This document shows, one piece after another, positions 51,080 to 63,543 of a DNA stretch of 64,000 nt. How positions within the stretch are numbered: position 1 is the first letter of the stretch; every line of letters begins with the position of its first letter. Both the position numbers and the translations under genes were made by a program. The notes beneath the pieces are model-generated. The model ran no database searches, was not told the DNA's origin, and worked only from the letters and a program-made list of their open reading frames with translations. Source of the DNA: Anisodus tanguticus (Eukaryota > Streptophyta > Magnoliopsida > Solanales > Solanaceae). Location of the stretch: contig CM067553.1 of the NCBI GenBank assembly GCA_034509755.1, forward strand, positions 47,062,110 to 47,126,109. The letters are read 5' to 3'.

Positions 51080-52589
51080 GTTTTAAGCTGAAATCTCACA
51101 TCATAAAACATTTGTTTTCAATTCTGTTAAAGAATGAAAAATGTATCATATCGGTGGTTAATGAGATGCGTAGTCTTTTTATATAGACTTGTGCAATCCT
51201 TCAGTTAGTTTTTTAGATTGAGTTAGGCTCCACAAATTAAATTGCTCATGCATCAGATGTCCAGCCCTGAGCGTGAGCTGAGGTGTAAAAAAATGAAAAA
51301 TGTACCACATCAAACTCCATAAAGAAAAAAGCTTTATTTTTCTCATTCATCTCTCAACTCTAGTTATTTGTTCTTTATAAAATGGTGGAACATTAAGGTA
51401 AATAATCCGCCTTTATTTTATTATATAAATAACAATACATATTAGTTTGTCAACAAGCTTGTGAACTTGCACTTTCAAGGATTACATCCAAGTGCAAAGT
51501 TCCAACAAGGCTTCCATATATTTTTTATTTAAAAGTCAATTGTTTTTCTATTTTAATCTTAAATTAACATGAAACTTCTGGTGATCCTTCACTCGTGTGA
51601 TTAGAATATTTGTATCAATTAATTCGAATCTTTGACTTATATTATATTGATATTCTTGATTTTGTTTTTTTTAAAATCTTTTTGAAGGGCAAAAATGTAT
51701 GTGTATGAACTGTTTTGGTCCCCTTTCTACCACTCTTCATGATTTATACAAATGCATGCATGGACAGTTAGGGACACATGCCACCTTGATCACTCTATGA
51801 TTGGGGAGATTATCATCTATAACTTTATTAAGTAATCTCAAAATATCTAATTAATTAAGAGATTATGTAAGATAACCACTAAGCACAATGTCCCTTAATG
51901 AAATGTAGAGAGAGTCTGATTAATGTTGATAACTAGTTAAACAATAAAGGGATTTGCAAGTTCCGTACTGTTGATAATAGAAGTCAATTGATGTGTTATC
52001 GCAGTTAATGAAGTGAGTGAAAATTATGGGAGATCACCAAGTTTAAATATTGATAAAGACAAAAATAAGTAATTTTCTTCATCTGTCTAAGCCTTAGCAA
52101 GACGAATTACCTGCTATTTATGCTGGTGAAAAGTAGGTGCACGATAGGGTCATAGGCACTTTTGTCCCTATTTTGTGGTGGCCTTTAATTTTTGCCCTCA
52201 AGGCAAAAAACGTTTTCACGGGGCAGGGGATATTCCTAATGTGTGGTTGGGTGTGTCTAGATATACTCTCCGTTTCAAATATACCCTTGAACTTTATGAA
52301 AATGTCTAGATATACCCCGTTTAAAGTTTGGCTCATCTATGCCCCTGCAGTCCAAACTTTTGACACATATACACCCCTAAGAACGTTAGTTGCACTGTTG
52401 GAATTTTCATTACCTTAAAAAATAGAAAATAATGTTAGTTTCTGCTAATTTCTATTGTTCCCAGTCATGGATTGCATCGTGTTTAAGCATCCATCAGTTG
52501 CAAGAATCTTCATCAGTTCAACATCTTCATTTGGGATGCTTTTTAAAATGTTCTTTTGAATTTGTGAATTTTCAGTTGGGTGGTGAATG
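51080..52589. other. Intergenic region between copia B and copia C
   Basis: No supported gene. The part around 52090-52420 (TTTTGTCCCTATTTTG, ATATACTCTCCGTTTC, CTAGATATACCCC) looks like a dispersed repeat but I cannot name it. Confidence 0.5.
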
Positions 52590-53249
52590 AACCACATCTC
52601 TATCGTTCTTGAGATGAAAAACGTCTAATACATGACGTAGGAGGAATTATTTAAAGTTCATGCACGCTCTCATCAAGTCCTTCATCACATCATCCCCGCA
52701 GAAGCAGGCAAGGAGAAGGTGCCTACCGTCGATGATGACCTTATGTTATGGACGACTCTTGATGCTGCAGTACTCCAGTTGATTTATTCCACTATCTCTA
52801 CGGACCTGTTGCAGACGATTATTGAACCTGACACCACGGTGATGGAAACTTGGAATAGGGTGCGTGATATATTCCAAGATAACAAAAATTCATATGCCGT
52901 CACTCTTGAGCAGGAATTTTCCCATGTCAATATGGAGGATTTTTCGAATGTCTTAGCCTATTGTAAAAGGCTGAAGAAATTGGCGGATCAACTCAAGAAC
53001 GTTGGTGCGCCCGTCACCAATGTTCGTCTTCTTATTCAGAAGGTTGCAGGTCTATCCGAGGCCTATAATGGCGTTGGGACACTCCTTCATCAAAGTAATT
53101 TGATCCCACCATTCTACCTGGCCCGTTCCATGCTCACATTAGAAGAGGTCGGCTTGGCTAAAAAGGCGGCTACCGGAGCAAATTATGTCATGATGAAGGC
53201 CACGTTCGATGACCCTCACTCGTTCTCGGATAATTCTAGCCAACGGTAA
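52590..53249 (+). pseudogene. Copia C gag remnant
   Basis: The upstream part has stops (TAA and TAG near 52624-52642). From 52719 an open frame reads LWTTLDAAVLQ, FSHVNMEDF, YCKRLKKLADQL and VAGLSEAYNGVGTLL, the same gag domain as copia A. The frame is lost after 53249; a Gly/Asn-rich stretch follows in another frame. Confidence 0.8.
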
Positions 53250-53588
53250 TAACAGTGGTGGCAAAAAGGGTCAAAATTGGAAAAATAGTGACAAGAATCG
53301 CGGCGACGGACGCGGCAATGGCGGTGGCAATGGCGGTGGTAGGAGCAGTGGCAGACGTGGTGGTAGTGGGTCGGCTGGGCTGCCGGGCCAACTGGCCGTG
53401 GGGCTGGGCCAGTGGCCCAATGTGCTTTCCAACCTTGTCTAGCAAACTGGGCCAGTTTCGACAATTTTCAGAGGCCCAGTTTTCCGAATTCACATGCCAA
53501 ACAACCTGTTTGGCCTTGGCAGTAGGCTATCCTGCTTGGGCCTCGGCCTCAGCAGGCTTTCGCTACTGCGGGCCCAACAGCAGTCCCA

Positions 53589-53924
53589 ATGCCCACGGAT
53601 ATCGAGGTCGTGATGCATACACTTGGATTAAATCCCCTGGATGCAAATTGGTACATGGACACTGGAGACACTTCTCATATGATGTCCGCACAAGGTAATC
53701 TCTCGTCTTATTTCAATTTGAGCAATAATCGTGGCATAATTGTTGATAATGGCAATTCAATTCAAATTCGTGGTTATGGTCACACAAATTTTCCCCCTCC
53801 ACATCCACCTCTCGTCCTTAAAAATGTCCTTCATGCCTCTCAATTAAAAATTTGGTGTATGTCTGAAAATTCACGACTGTTAATTGGGTTTCTGTTAACT
53901 TTGACCCTTTTGGATTTTCTGTGA
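53589..53924 (+). pseudogene. Copia C protease fragment
   Basis: Contains WYMDTGDTSHM, the DTG active-site motif, and IIVDNGNSI. The frame changes near 53850. Confidence 0.8.
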
Positions 53925-55215
53925 AGGATTTCAAGACGGGGATACCTCTAATGAGATGTAATAGTTGGGGAGAGCTTTATCCAAGCACCACCACCACCAT
54001 TTCCACGAGTCAAGCCACACCTTCAACATTTGTAGCTCTTGCTCCTTCTTTGTGGCATACACGATTGGGTCATCCGGGGTCGTTTATTATTTCTTCTCTT
54101 AAAAATAATAATTTTATTGATTGTAAGAGTACGCGTAGTACTCATATTTGTCCTTCTTATCCTCTAGGGAAACATGTTAGATTACCGTTTGTAGTCTCTA
54201 CTTCTAGTACATTGATGCCTTTTGACATTATTCATAGTGATTTATGGACATATCTCGTTTTGAGCTCTTTGGGCCATCATTATTATGTGTTATTCTTGGA
54301 TGATTATTCTAATTTTTTGTGGACCTTTCCTTTGTCTAAGAAGTCTCAAGTTTTTTCCACTTTCTTAAAATTTAGAGCATTCATCTGTACCCAATTTGAA
54401 CGGAAAATTAAAAATATTCAATGTGATAATGATAGAGAATATGATAATGGGTCGTTTCGAGAATTTTGTGACACTAATGTTATATCTTTTAAGTTTTCTT
54501 GTCCTCATACGTCCTCGCAAAATGGGAAGGATGATAGAAAAATTCATACCATTAATAGTCTGAACCTTACTAGCCCATGCTTCATTACCTCCTTATTTTT
54601 GGCATCATGCTTTACAAATGGCTACTTACCTTCTTAACATACTTCCTTGCAAAGGTTTAGCATATCAATCACCCCTTAAAATTCTTTATCATAAAGACCC
54701 CTTGTATTATCATCTTAGGGTGTTTGTGCTATCCACTTTATCCGTTCACTATAATTAATAAATTTCAAGCTCGTTCTACAACTTGTGTATTTTTGGGTTA
54801 TCCATCTAATCATCATTGTTACAAATATTTTGATTTATCTTCGATTAAAATCATAATTAGTCGTCATGTTATTTTTTATGAAACCCAATTTTCGTTTGCT
54901 AAATTGTCTAAATATGTGTCTAGTACTTATAATTTTTTGGATGATGGACTCTCACCGTACGTCATACATCACCTAGCTCAACAAACTAGTGATCCGATTC
55001 TCCCAGCAGGCCCACTGCCTGCTAGCCCAAATGGTCAAAATATTGCCTCTGTTTCTCGGCCAACATGCCCACTGCCTACTGGCCCAACACCATTTCCAGA
55101 TATCGGTCCAGGTCTCGTGTCGGATTCTCGGCCAGCAGGCCCACTACCTGTTGGCCCAATAAATTCTGCTTCTCGTCTGTTCTATCGGCCAGCAGGCCCA
55201 CTGTCTACTGGCTAG
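53921..55215 (+). pseudogene. Copia C integrase and Pro-rich linker (broken)
   Basis: SLWHTRLGHPG (zinc His pair), IIHSDLW (first acid), CDNDREYDNG (second acid) and SSQNGKDD, where the position of the third catalytic Glu holds Asp (54533-54535). The zinc-site Cys pair also appears altered (ICPSY in place of CxxC). Frame breaks occur near 54560 and 54720. The linker 55000-55215 encodes about four RPAGPLPxGP repeats. Confidence 0.8.
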
Positions 55216-55217
55216 TC
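55000..55217. repeat. Hairpin-forming minisatellite in copia C linker
   Basis: Four units of GGCCAGCAGGC-CCACT-GCCTGCTGGCC type, spaced about 60 bp apart. The arms are inverted repeats of up to 11 bases. Related single units occur in copia A (44536-44565) and copia B (49792-49816). Confidence 0.85.
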
Positions 55218-55395
55218 CAGACCAGACCCGCAGCCAACTCCAAACCCGTCCCCTACAATTTTGAGTCAAGGGCTCGTTACTCATAGCCAACGGGGTATCT
55301 TTAAACCTAAACGACATTTTAATCTAAATTCTAATGTAACAAAATTATCCCTACCACGTAACCCAGTGTCTGCCCTTCATGACCCGAATTGAAAA

Positions 55396-56880
55396 ATGGT
55401 CATAGATGATGAATATAATGCTCTTATTGAAAATAAGACGTGGGAGTTGGTGCCCTGTCCTCCTGGTGTCAATATTATTCATTCTATGTGGATTTTCACT
55501 CATAAGGAAAATTCTGACGGTTCTTTTGAGAAACATAAGGTCCGTCTTGTAGGGGATGGTAAAACTCAACAGGTTGGCGTGGATTGTGGAGAGACATTTA
55601 GTCTGGTGGTCAAACCGACTACCATTCGCATTGTTCTCAGTCTAGCTCTCTCGAAAGCATGACCCATTCATCAGCTGAATGTGAAAAATGCTTTCTTACA
55701 CGGTGATCTTAAGGAGACAGTCTACATATATCAGTCCTTGGATTTTCGGGACCCCAATCATCCTCACCATGTATGTTTGCTGAAGAAGTCCTTATATGGG
55801 CTTAATCAGGCCCCACATACTTGGTATAAGAGGTTTGCCGATTATGTGTCTATTATTGGGTTTTCTCACATTCGGTCTGATCATTCGTTGTTCATCTATC
55901 GTCGTAGTACTTCTCTGGCATATATTCTGTTCTATGTGGATGATATTATATTGACCGTCTCTTCGGATAATCTGTGCGCGTCTATCATGTCTCTTCTCAG
56001 CTCAGAATTTGCTATGAAAGACTTGGGGCCCTTAAGTTACTTTTTGGGTATAACTGTCACACGTCATGCAGGTTGTCTATTTTTATCACAGAGGAAGTAT
56101 GCAACTGAGATTATTGAGAGAGCTGGTATGTCATCGTGTAAGTCCACGTCTACTCCGGTTGATACCAAACCGAAGCTGAGTGCTACTTCTAGCACACCCT
56201 ACGAGGATCTCATCCACTATCGCAGTCTTGCAGGGGCTCTTCAGTATCTTACTTTCACGAGACCCGATATTACTTATGCAGTGCAGCATGTGTATTTATT
56301 TATACATGATCCGAGGGATGAGTACATGCATGCGCTCAAACGCATTATACGGTACATACATGACACACTTGATTATGGTTTGCATTTGTATCCATCCTCC
56401 GTCTCTACTCCCGTGTCTTATACAGATGTTGATTGGGGTGGATGTCCAGATACCAGACGGTCGACATCTGGTTATTGTATGTTTCTTGGAGATAAATTGG
56501 TCTCGTGGTCGGAAAAACGCCAAGCTACTTTATCGCGATCCAATGCTGAGGCTGAGTATCGTGGGGTAGCCAATGTGGTGTCTGAATCATGTTGAGTACG
56601 TAATCTTCTATTAGAGCTTCACTTTCCTATTCAGAAAGCTACCTTGGTCTACTGTGATAATGTTAGTGCAGTCTATCTCTCTGAAAATCCGGTCCAACAT
56701 TAGCGCACTAAACATACCGAGATGGATATTCACTTTGTTCTAGAAAAGGTAGCTCGTGGACAAGTACGTGTATTGCATGTCCCTTCACGATACCAAATTA
56801 CTGATATCTTTACTAAGGGTCTTCATTTGGTACTGTTTGAAGATTTTAGGGACAATCTCAGTGTACGATCCCGCTATGAC
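55396..56880 (+). pseudogene. Copia C RT-RNase H (stops)
   Basis: RT begins TWELVPCPPG. A TGA stop near 55660 falls at a Trp position. Then AFLHGDLKETVYI, LLKKSLYGLNQAP and an intact FYVDDIIL. RNase H includes YTDVDWGG and AEAEYRG, with a TGA near 56593 (Trp position) and a TAG near 56702. The last part reads HVPSRYQITDIFTKGL. Confidence 0.88.
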
Positions 56881-56890
56881 TACGGGGGTG

Positions 56891-57132
56891 TGAAAGCCAA
56901 CGTGTATACACGGTTGACAAACCGTGTATATCACCTTCCTAGCTTGTATATAATTTACCTTATTTATAGAATTATTGTACAAGTATAATTATGGTATTAT
57001 TCTTCTATTAGGACGAGGTATTAAAATTGTATAAGGAAAATATAGATTTATTTTATATATTTAGATATTGTATATCATATATATATATAGACTTCTTCAT
57101 TAATAAAAATAATTAAGAGATTATTACTTTCA
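56891..57132 (+). repeat. 3' LTR of copia C
   Basis: Starts TGAAAGCCAACG after the purine run and ends ATTACTTTCA; 242 bp. The 5' LTR is missing, so age cannot be estimated from an LTR pair. Confidence 0.75.
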
Positions 57133-57539
57133 GGTGTCAATGTTAGTTGGTGGAGATGTTGCAGTTGTGCAATTGGAAGGTTTAGGGGGTCATTTGTTTC
57201 ACAGCCACATTGTTATAAAATTCTAGCTGATTTTGAGTCATGAATTGTGACTTTACCACCGCCGGATTTTCTTTATCAAGATCGATCGACACCGGTGCAA
57301 TGCAACACAGTGAATTCATCTCCCGAGACCAAGAAAGAAACTCAAGAAAAAAAGAATCTAAATTTATCTCAAATGATAAAGTAGAAGATGGGTTGGTTTT
57401 GTAGGTCAGATATTGGAGGGGTGAATTAAATAAATTTAAATATCATGTGGTAATTTCAGATTTTATTTTCTATTTTTTTTAAGGTAATATCAAGTACTGT
57501 TTTGTGGTCAATGTCCTGGTGGGTTTTCTGTCCAAAACT

Positions 57540-57540
57540 C

Positions 57541-57572
<32 letters not shown>

Positions 57573-57575
57573 GTA
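57540..57575. repeat. (ATT)n microsatellite
   Basis: About 12 ATT units, adjacent to the Stowaway-like MITE at 57579. Confidence 0.95.
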
Positions 57576-57578
57576 ATA

Positions 57579-57829
57579 CTCCCTCCAGATCAAAAAGAGT
57601 ATCCACTTAGCTATTTGCACACATCTTAAGAAAATACTAACTCCTAGGTAAAAATAGATAATTTGACTAAAATTCCCCTAATTAAATAATTATTGGAGTT
57701 TGGTCACCTAACATTTAATGAAGGCAAATATGAAAAAGTACGATTAATTTTTCTAAATTTGATAAGTGGGCACTCTTTTTTACTCAAAAAATAAAGACTA
57801 AGTAAACACTATTTTTGACCCGGAGTGAA
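57579..57829. mobile_element. Stowaway-like MITE, copy 4
   Basis: A 251-bp relative of 1091-1339 with ends CTCCCTCCAGATCAAAAAGA and TTTTTGACCCGGAGTGAA, flanked by TA on both sides (57577-57578, 57830-57831). Confidence 0.75.
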
Positions 57830-58370
57830 TATTATTTAAGAGTCTATTAACCTATGTAAGTCGTTTTTAGGGGATGGGGGAGAAATTTGAAGTTGATTTT
57901 GGAATCGATGCTTATTTTAAGAATAATAGATGCTTATTTTAAGATGAAATGAGGGTATAATAGATGCTTATTTTAAGAATAATAAATCATAAGAAATAAT
58001 TGAACTTATTCCATTAACAGATTATATTAAAGTAAAACTAAAAATTGGATAAGACGACAAAACTAGGACTCTAGGAGTTTTTTTTTTGGTGGTTATTTAC
58101 CATGCAAAACTAGACATTCACTTTCTCATTAAGTAGGCGTTTGGCTATGCGTTTTCAAATCATGGTTTCATAATTTGATTTCAAATTACGTTTGTTTATG
58201 CAATTTGTACATAACTTGAACTTCAACTTCATGTCGTGGTTTGAAATCCCAAATCATCCAAAAAGGTGTGATTTGAGATTCCAAATCATGGTTTCAACAT
58301 TTGTTGGCCCATAAGTTTATATTTTGTACAAAAATATCCATAAATTAGTAGATATATATCAATTGATCGA
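57830..58370. other. Spacer with MITE-like fragment
   Basis: 58130-58320 contains AGGCGTTTGGCTATGCG and repeated AAATCATGGTTTCA segments, typical of a Solanaceae GGCGTTTGG-type MITE. Its right end is not found. A short duplication TAGATGCTTATTTTAAGA lies near 57925-57980. No gene. Confidence 0.5.
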
Positions 58371-58683
58371 CGTAGAATAATAAAGATATACACAAAATAA
58401 ACAGCTCATAAACAGTTGATAAACAGAACTATGAAGAATGCAACTAACTGTCCAAAAGTTAGTTATGGATTGTTTTCCCTTCAAAATCTGTTACGGGTAG
58501 TTACTTAATTTCTTGTTAGATTAGTAGGCTATATAAAGTGTATTATATCACATTGTAATAAGAAAAAGGGAATCAATACAATAGACAAGAAGTGTATTAT
58601 ACTACTCGACTATAGCTATTAGTGTATACATTGTTCTTCATCTATTTTTGCTTTTCTTCTTAATCCTTGCACCATTAATTTCA
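58371..58683 (+). repeat. 5' LTR of copia D
   Basis: 313 bp. Matches 63534-63872 except for substitutions and about 27 missing bases near 58592. Contains TATATAAAGTG as TATA box near 58533. Confidence 0.88.
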
Positions 58684-58807
58684 TGGTATCAGAGTTTCGA
58701 TCAAATGCAGTAGACTAGAAACACGAAACACTGTGTTTAAGATTCCGCAACAATAAAATATTGAAGTTGGCAGTTTCTTGATAGTTCTTCACCTCAAAGA
58801 TAGAAAA

Positions 58808-59870
58808 TGGGGATGAATGGAGAAAATGTAACTGCTTATATGAATCAAAATCTCAAACAATAATGTGAATCAGATTCAGAATGGTGTTCTTGGAGGAAAT
58901 CAACAAATTGACAATGCTAACAGTGGGGGTACACATCAAAATTCAACTGGTGTGCCTCCGAATGCATCCACAAGTTCTTTGGATGGTAATTTTGGATAAA
59001 GTTCTGGACAAGGACAAGGTATAGGCTATAATCACTCACTCTTCTTAAGTCCTGCAGATATAAGTGGTATTATCTTGATTTCTTTTCAATTAGTTGGTTT
59101 TGAGAACTACACTGTGTGGAGTAGGTCAATGAGATTGGCTTTGTTAGGAAGAAATAAGACGGGGTTGGTAGATGGTACATGTAAAAGGAAAAAATATCCT
59201 AAGTCAGTGTGGTACCAATGGGAGAGGGTTAATGTCATTGTATTGTCTTGGTTATTGAATTCTGTAGACAAGAATTTATTGGGTAGTATTGTGTGTGCTT
59301 CTGAGGCTGCAGATGTGTGGTCTGACCTTAAATAAAGATTCAATAGAGTATATGGGGCAAGAACCTTTAATCTACATAAAGAAATAGCATTGTTTAATCA
59401 AGTAATTGCTAGTGTATCTGCTTATTATACTAGACTAAAGAATTTGTGGGATGAGTTTGAGTTGTTGGTCCCTTCACCGGGGTGCAATTATGAGAAATCA
59501 AGAGGTTTTGTAGCTTTTCTACAGAAGTTGAAGTTGTTTTAGTTCCTCATGGGACCTAATGACTCTTATATCCAAGCCAGAAGCCAGATCCTTCTCATGA
59601 CTCCACTTCCTACTGTTAATCAGGCTTATGCCATGATTATAGGAGATGAGGGACAAAAGGCTTCTGCTACTAACAATGGAGGATTAAACATGAACATTAG
59701 CTACTCTAATAACAGCCTTGAGTTTGTTTCCGAGTACTCAAGAAATGTGAGAAATCAGACTTCTGGTAGTGGTTCAAGGGTTAACAACAAGAGGCCTTAT
59801 AATCCAAACTATGGTGTCTTCTGTGAGTTATGCAAATACAAGGGGCATATAAAATAAAATTGCTACAAAT
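58808..59870 (+). pseudogene. Copia D gag (stops)
   Basis: A candidate start is MGMNGENVTAYM at 58808. The domain core ENYTVWSRSMRLALLGRN lies in 59075-59335. Stops follow near 59333 and 59541. The C-terminal knuckle CELCKYKGHIK...NC has a TAA within it (59855). Gag of a different subfamily from A-C. Confidence 0.8.
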
Positions 59871-60290
59871 TGATAGGATATCCACCAGAATTTAGATCCA
59901 AGAAGAGGCTTTTTGTGAGTCATGTTACAGGAAACAACAATAACACCAGAGGTGCTGCTTATAATGTTTCAGAAGTACTATCAAACAGTTCACAAGATCA
60001 GAATTTCAACTTTGGATTGAACACTAATGTCCCTAACACTAGCAGAAATGATGGATCTCAAGTACAGTATAATGAAGTAATGGCTGCACAACTTAGAAAC
60101 TGCTCATTCACCAAGGACCAGTATGAGCAAATACTGTCATTGCTAGGACAAAAATCAACTCAAAATGATGCAGGATCATCAGCTAATGCAGTCAACATTA
60201 AAGGTAAGGCTTTGTTTGTGTCTAATAATGATGAGATATGGATAATTGACATTGGTGCTACCATCACATAGTGTCAAATATTGATATGTT
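59870..60290 (+). pseudogene. Copia D protease region
   Basis: The frame continues from gag and reaches WIIDIGATIT, where the active-site DTG reads DIG (near 60247). Stop follows at about 60270. Confidence 0.7.
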
Positions 60291-60563
60291 AAAAGCAGGT
60301 TCAATTATAAAACTAGATAGTCCAAAACAAGTTTACTTGCATAATGGGTACATTTCAATGATCACTCATACAGGTTCTAGTGTTATTTCAGCTAGAAGTT
60401 TGATTATCAATGTTTTCCATATTCCTCAATTTAAGTACAATTAATGTCAATGAGCAAGATAACCAAAGAATTAGGTTGATCAGTTACATTTTTTCCACAT
60501 TTTTGTGTATTCTAGGAACTGTATACTGGAAAGGTAAATGAGATTGATAAAGAACAAGGAGGC

Positions 60564-61809
60564 TTGTATGTACTTCTAAACAAGCTAACTGAGAAGATTC
60601 AGAAGAATACATCCTTGAATGTGAAGTTTGTGACAAGACAAAAAGAAAATACAAATTCTATAAGTGTAGAGCTGTGGCATAAAAGATTAGGACACGTGTC
60701 CTCCTCAGTATTGAAAAAATTACTTTCAACTAGTTTACAACAAATTTCTATTCATATATATCAGTGTGTAGTCTGTCCACATTCTAAGCAGACTAGATTA
60801 CAGTTTTCTACTAGTAGTATTATGAGTATTGCTTGCTTTGATTTGATTCATGTAGACCTTTGAGGTCCATACAAAATACCTACTCTTGATGGCAATAAAT
60901 ACTTCCTTACTATAGTGGATGATTTTAGCAGAATGTGTTGGATATTTTTGTTAAAACAAAAGTCAGATGTATGTGTTGCACAAAAACAATTTTTCATAAT
61001 TGTGAAAACACAGTTTGATAAAACTGTGAGAATTATCAGCTCAGACAATGGCACAAAGTTTGTCAATTCAATATGTAATCTTATGTTCAAAGAAATGGGC
61101 ATTGTACATCAAAAAACTTGCCCTTACACACCCCAGCAAAATGGGGTTGCAGAAAGAAAACACAGACATATATTAGAGGTTACAAAAGCTATCAGAGTTC
61201 ATGCTCAAATTCCTACCAAATTCTGGAAATTTTGTGCCTTAGCTGTTATGTATCTTATCAACAGACTACCTAATTTTGTGCTTAATGATCAGAACCCTTA
61301 TGAGATACTATACAAAAAAGCCTTTATTGATTCATTTAAAAGTAATAGGTTATTTGTGTTTTGCAAAAATATTAACAGAAACTGACAAGTTAAAACGAAG
61401 GTCTAAAATGTCTATGTTGCTTGGTTATTCAGAAACTCAAAAGGGGTACATCATTTATGATTTAAACGAGAAGACAATGTGTATAAGTAGAGATGTTATC
61501 TTTAAAGAAAATGACTTTCCTTTCTCACTAATACAGAATAAGCAGATCCACTTTCAAGATCCACTGTCTGATATTAGCATAAGAAGTGAAGTATATCATC
61601 AAGGTAGTATAGACAATGACACAAGACTACATATGCAAACTGAGAATGAGCTGACAGAAATACAAACTCAGTCTGAATTTGTGAGTATAGATTTTGAAGA
61701 TCATGTCAATATTGATCAAGCATGTGATGATCTATTTGAAGAATTCACAACTACACTTGACAATCATCAGTCTCAACATGAAGCTGTGATACAACCTCAA
61801 CATGTATAG
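60564..61809 (+). pseudogene. Copia D integrase (stop and frameshift)
   Basis: Zinc site ELWHKRLGH and CVVC, first catalytic Asp in IHVDL (followed by TGA near 60860), second in SSDNGTKF, third acid in NGVAERKHRHILE. All three acids are present. The frame shifts near 61380 and continues through GYSETQKGY and the C-terminal acidic linker to 61809. Confidence 0.85.
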
Positions 61810-61811
61810 TA

Positions 61812-63543
61812 ATGTCAACTGTTCAAGATACCAGAAAGTCAAGTAGAGGTAAATATCCACTTGTGTGGATGAAGGATTTCATTTCTTTGAATGTTCATAA
61901 AGATGTAAAGTATTCTATGGGTAATTATATCAGCTATAAACATGTTTCTCCTACTTATCAAGCTTATATAGCTTTCATGTCTTCTATAACAGAACCAACA
62001 AATTTTACTGAGACAAGTAAGGATCTCAAGTGGATGGAAGCAATGAAAGTTGAAATACAAGCTTTAGAACAGAATCACACTTGGGATATAGTTACTCTTC
62101 CAAAAGGTAAAATACATATTGGTTGTAAATGAATTTATAAGATAAAATATAAAGCCTCACGAGAAATTGAAAGATTCAAGGCTAGATTAATAGCTAAAGG
62201 GTATAGTCAAAAAGAGGAGATATATTACAAGGAAACCTTTTCCCTAGTAGTTAAAATGGTAATTGTGAGGACTATACTTGCACTAGCTGCTGCAAAGAAG
62301 TGGCACATCCACAAAATAGATGTGTATAATGCATTTTTACAAGGAGATTTACATGATGAAATACACATGACCATGCCTCAAGGATTTTCTAGTCAGGGGA
62401 GAGAAAGTATGTAGACTAGTCAAATTCCTCTATGGTTTAAAACAGGCTTTAAGAGAATGGAATGCCAAGCTCTCAGAAGCCTTGGGTAAAATGCAATTCC
62501 AGCAAAGTTAGTATGGTCATTCTCTATTTATCAGAAAAACTGGTCAAGGAATAGTCATAGTTTTGGTGTATGTAGATGATATGCTAATCACAGGTACTAC
62601 ACAGCTTGATTGAAGAAACTAAACTTGAGTTAAAGTGAGCTTTCAAGATGAAAGACTTGGGAAAATTAAAATACTTCTTGAGAAAAAAGTTTGCCAGATC
62701 TGATAAAAGGATCATTATACATCAGAGAAAGTATGCATTAGAGCTTATATTTGAAGGATCATTATGCATCAGAGAAAGTATGCATTAGAGCTTATATTTG
62801 AAGTTGGCTATCTGCTGCTAAACCATTTGGAATACCTATTGATATTAATGTGAAATGGATATCAAAACAGTATGATGACTATGCACTCAAAGAGACAAAA
62901 AACAAAGTTCTAAATGATCCACCAACTGACCAAACTCAATATCAAAGGCTAATTGGAAAGTTACTATACTTAGACATGACTAGGCCAGATATTGATTTTA
63001 GAGTACAGTCTTTGAGTCAATTTTTACAATAATAAAAAAACGTCTCATTTAGAAGTTGCTCTAGAAAATTGTGAGATATGTCAAGGTATTCTATTATCTA
63101 GCAAGCCTAGCAATACAGTTGCAGCTTACTGTAATGCTGACTGGGCATCATGTCCACTGACTAGAAGATCAGTAATTGGTTTCATCATAAAGATTGGAGA
63201 ATCCAATGTGTCTTGAAAGGCTAAGAAACAAACAATTGTTTCTAAAAGCTCAGTTGAAGTTGAGTATAGAAGCATGGCCACAACTATCTCTGAGTTAATA
63301 TGGCTTATTGGTTTACTTAAGGAAGTAAATGCAGAAGTTGCACTACCTATAGAAATAGATTGTCATTTTATAAGAGAAAAACTACAACAAGGACTGATCT
63401 CAACTCAATACATGACTACTAAAGATCAGCCTGCAGATATCGTTACTAAAAGGCTTAGCAGGGTACAACATGAGTACCTTATGTCCAAACTAGGTGTACT
63501 AAACATTTTCCCTCCACCTAGTTTGAGGAGGAGTGTAGAATAA
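61812..63543 (+). pseudogene. Copia D RT-RNase H (many stops)
   Basis: 61812-62132 is the RT start (TWDIVTLPKG), ending in a TGA. Further pieces in shifted frames include RFKARLIAKGYSQKE, NAFLQGDL, LVYVDDML (near 62565) and MTRPDIDFRVQSLSQ. RNase H is partly readable (63140-63543, ISELIWLIGLLKE, THIVTKRL-like end). A 47-bp tandem duplication lies at 62709-62802. Confidence 0.82.
62709..62802. repeat. 47-bp tandem duplication in copia D RT
   Basis: GGATCATTATACATCAGAG... is repeated after 47 bp with one or two differences. It disrupts the frame. Confidence 0.85.

Larger units (their letters stand above)
52590..57132 (+). mobile_element. Ty1/copia element C, 5'-truncated
   Basis: A plus-strand relative of elements A and B. 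It begins within gag (recognisable from about 52590) without a 5' LTR and runs through protease, integrase, Pro-rich linker, RT and RNase H to a polypurine run (TACGGGGGTG) and a 242-bp 3' LTR. Multiple stops and frameshifts break the coding region. Confidence 0.88.
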
